NCBI GenBank assembly: GCA_041557595.1
Contig: JBFFGE010000106.1
Span: 1-15,824, forward strand
DNA from: JAOTYV01 sp041557595
GTDB lineage: Bacteria > Pseudomonadota > Alphaproteobacteria > UBA8366
DNA length: 15,824 nt
Reading direction: 5' to 3'
The notes under the pieces: generated by a model
The model's input: only the letters and a program-made list of their open reading frames with translations
Told to the model about the DNA's origin: nothing
Databases searched by the model: none
Position numbers and translations under genes: made by a program
Shown: piece after piece, positions 14,717-15,824 of the stretch
Numbering within the stretch: position 1 is the stretch's first letter
Layout of the letters: each line of letters starts with the position of its first letter

Positions 14717-14857
14717 GGGAAGGTCCTTCTGGCTGTCCGGTTCGACTTTCCGAATTCTATCTCAAAAGCGCACGCGTTGCGGGAGCCCCCCACCGGCTGC
14801 GCCGGTTTCGCCCTCCAAACCCTCGGCACCTCGCGCGCCCAAATATTCAATTCGGCC

Positions 14858-14886
14858 TTGCATTACTTCCATATTTCCATTATGTT
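14858..14886 (+). promoter_or_regulatory. Putative sigma70 promoter of arsR-arsI
   Basis: TTGCAT (14858-14863, four of six to TTGACA) and TATGTT (14881-14886, four of six to TATAAT) are separated by exactly 17 bp. Transcription would begin about 6-7 nt beyond the -10, at or next to the ATG at 14893, so the mRNA would have almost no leader. The -10 lies in the centre of a palindromic operator, as expected for repression by ArsR. Confidence 0.55.
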
Positions 14887-14898
14887 GGAAACATGGAA
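14867..14898. promoter_or_regulatory. Palindromic ArsR operator
   Basis: TTCCATATTTCCA (14867-14879) and TGGAAACATGGAA (14886-14898) are 13-bp inverted arms with a single mismatch, around a 6-nt centre (TTATGT). The palindrome covers the -10 box and the arsR start codon. ArsR/SmtB repressors bind imperfect palindromes of this kind across their own promoter and leave on metalloid binding, so self-repression of the arsR-arsI unit is the natural reading. Its identity as an operator is inferred; the symmetry is directly visible. Confidence 0.65.
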
Positions 14899-15237
14899 TC
14901 CACAACCGCTATCAACGCGCTGTCGGCCCTGGCCCAGAAAACCCGCCTGGCGATTTTTCGCCGGCTGGTCGAATTGGGCCCGGACGGCGCGCCGGCGGGG
15001 CGCATCGCCGATGCGTTCGGACTGCCGGGCGCGACCCTGTCCTTTCACCTGAACCAACTCAAGCAGGCCGGCCTCGTCAATTGCCGGCGCGACAGCCGAT
15101 CGCTGATCTATTCGGCGAATTTCGCCGTCATGAACAGCCTGATCGGTTACCTGATGGAAAATTGCTGCCAGAACCAGGATTGCGGCATCCCCGCGCCGGA
15201 CGCGTTCTGCGCCGAAACAACCAGCAAAGGAATCTGA
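14893..15237 (+). CDS. arsR: ArsR/SmtB-family metalloid-responsive repressor
   Basis: 114-aa winged-helix dimeric repressor. The N-terminal half matches the family: ALAQKTRLAIFRRLVELGP, recognition region GLPGATLSFHLNQLKQAGLV (~43-62) and the wing RRDSRSLIYSANF. There is no ELCVCDL metal box. Instead the C-terminus carries Cys91-Cys92 and Cys97 (ENCCQNQDCG) plus Cys106, the arrangement of three-Cys sites near the C-terminus seen in the Acidithiobacillus-type ArsR. It should bind trivalent arsenic or methylarsenite and release DNA. An operator overlaps its start codon. It is followed after 3 bp by the arsI-like gene, so both are one transcript. The ATG at 14893 has only a weak GGAA upstream, consistent with a leaderless message. 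The exact inducer (inorganic or organic arsenic) is not decidable here. Confidence 0.9.
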   Translation: MESTTAINALSALAQKTRLAIFRRLVELGPDGAPAGRIADAFGLPGATLSFHLNQLKQAGLVNCRRDSRSLIYSANFAVMNSLIGYLMENCCQNQDCGIPAPDAFCAETTSKGI

Positions 15238-15240
15238 CTC

Positions 15241-15690
15241 ATGAAACGACTGCATGTTCACATTTCGGTAGAGAGCCTTACCGATTCGATCGGATTTTAC
15301 AGCACGCTGTTCGGCCTCGATCCCGATGTCCGGCAACCCGACTATGCCAAATGGATGTTGGAAGACCCGCGGGTCAATTTCGCCATTTCCGAACGCTGCG
15401 GCCGCACGCCCGGCGTCGACCATCTCGGCATTCAGGTCGATGCCGATACGGAACTCGAAGAAATCTCCGCCCGCCTGTCGCAGGCCAATCGGCCGGTCGT
15501 CGAGCAGAAGGGCGCCAAATGCTGCTATGCCGAGGGCGACAAGGCCTGGGCGTCGGACCCGCAAGGGGTGGCGTGGGAGACCTTCCACACCGTCGGCGGG
15601 ATCGCCGTCTATGGCGGCGACAGCGTCGACCGGTCCGCCCTTGCACCCGGCAAGGATGACGCGGCCGGCTGCTGCCCGTCAATGGGCTAG
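15241..15690 (+). CDS. arsI: ArsI-like C-As lyase (glyoxalase/VOC superfamily)
   Basis: 149-aa single vicinal-oxygen-chelate protein. ArsI is a non-haem Fe(II) dioxygenase that cleaves the carbon-arsenic bond of trivalent methylarsenite and aromatic arsenicals. Diagnostic segments are present: MKRLHVHISV at the start (His5/His7), DYAKWMLEDPRVNFAIS, GVDHLGIQVD (His61), the vicinal pair Cys94-Cys95 in GAKCCYAEGDKAW for substrate binding, and DPQGVAWETFHT (Glu113) near the end. His/His/Glu and the Cys pair match the ArsI pattern. CadI-type relatives are the main alternative. A C-terminal GCCPSMG adds a second Cys pair. The ribosome site AAAGGA precedes the ATG. The TAG stop (15688-15690) lies in the CTAG into which an IS481-family element has inserted, and the protein is left intact. 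Confidence 0.88.
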   Translation: MKRLHVHISVESLTDSIGFYSTLFGLDPDVRQPDYAKWMLEDPRVNFAISERCGRTPGVDHLGIQVDADTELEEISARLSQANRPVVEQKGAKCCYAEGDKAWASDPQGVAWETFHTVGGIAVYGGDSVDRSALAPGKDDAAGCCPSMG

Positions 15691-15824
15691 GTGTGGAGCC
15701 TCAACAGGTTGTCCCGGTTGATCCGGAGTCGACTGATTGGCGTCTTGTCTTTTATTCCGCCATGGGGTCGATGCCAATTATACATATGCGTCCAAAGCGG
15801 CAGGTGGTCCGCGCGTTGATCTGA
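15687..15824 (-). CDS. IS481-family transposase, C-terminal end (partial, runs off the window)
   Basis: Translating the minus strand gives a frame open to the window edge whose last residues include YNWHRPHGGIKDKTPISRL, then INRDNLLRLHT and stop. This is the characteristic C-terminus of IS481-type DDE transposases (integrase core, in which YNxxRPH follows the catalytic Glu). Only about 45 residues are in view. No stop occurs within the element; the first in-frame stop is the TAG of the target CTAG at 15687-15689, outside the inverted repeat. The transposase and arsI therefore share overlapping stops on opposite strands. The remainder of the IS lies beyond the window. Confidence 0.85.
   Translation of the reverse strand, partial: SDQRADHLPLWTHMYNWHRPHGGIKDKTPISRLRINRDNLLRLHT
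15692..15824 (-). mobile_element. IS481-family insertion sequence, right end (partial)
   Basis: The terminus begins TGTGGAGCCTCAACAGGTTG at 15692. It matches the IS481 inverted-repeat consensus as I remember it (TGT at the tip, then AG, TCAA and AGGTTGT blocks). The flank immediately outside is GCTAGG (15686-15691), which fits the NCTAGN target preference known for IS481. The other end and the second target copy are outside the window. The encoded transposase tail supports the family assignment independently of the end sequence. Confidence 0.82.

Noticed and set aside
15241..15690. arsI truncated by the IS insertion
   Set aside because: The insertion point lies immediately beyond the gene's own TAG, and all metal and Cys ligands are upstream; the reading frame is complete.

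Overview
The window is GC-rich DNA (about 62-64% by eye) with tightly packed genes. The protein types fit a free-living alphaproteobacterium, probably Rhodospirillales-like: an MsbA-related ABC exporter, a MotA/MotB-like envelope pair, several LLM flavin oxidoreductases and SDRs, and an ArsR/ArsI pair. That taxonomic placement is inference; there is no rRNA or tRNA to anchor it.

Layout. (A) 2-3416, plus strand: an envelope operon. It encodes a proline/alanine/lysine-rich protein with a C-terminal OmpA-like domain (5' end outside the window), a MotA/TolQ/ExbB-type proton channel, and a MotB-like protein with one membrane segment, a long coiled coil and an OmpA peptidoglycan-binding domain. (B) 3442-5280, minus strand: a fused permease/ATPase exporter whose ABC signature reads LSGGP. 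(C) 5444-5824, plus strand: a small two-helix membrane protein, followed by a symmetric 50-bp palindrome. (D) 5881-14716: an accessory, probably catabolic block. It holds an FAH-family hydrolase (minus), a split two-subunit thiamine-diphosphate decarboxylase (plus), a minus-strand operon (SDR, SDR, cupin, LLM oxidoreductase), a plus-strand pair (second LLM oxidoreductase, then an exported cytochrome c/Vgb-type beta-propeller fusion), and an alpha/beta hydrolase (minus) whose nucleophile is Thr instead of Ser. The enzyme set suggests stepwise oxidation and cleavage of a small organic acid or related compound; the substrate cannot be read from the sequence. (E) 14867-15690: an arsR-arsI pair, probably for organoarsenical sensing and C-As bond cleavage, behind a 32-bp palindromic operator that covers the -10 element and the start codon. 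(F) 15692 to the window end: the right end of an IS481-family insertion sequence. It is inserted exactly at the arsI stop codon, in a CTAG target that also supplies the transposase stop.

Non-coding structure. Four palindromic or mobile structures sit at gene ends: the 50-bp palindrome at 5821-5870, a MITE-like ~148-bp palindrome at 8137-8284, a terminator-like hairpin at 8297-8340, and the IS481 end at 15692. CTAG occurs only ten times by my count and never inside a coding region. It is found at stop codons, in intergenic DNA and at the edges of these elements, which explains how a CTAG-targeting IS can insert without breaking a gene.

I found no CRISPR array, phage module, complete defence system or RNA gene. 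The most distinctive points are the IS481 insertion at a shared stop codon, the arsR operator with a probably leaderless mRNA, and a group of accessory enzymes with replaced catalytic or metal-ligand residues.
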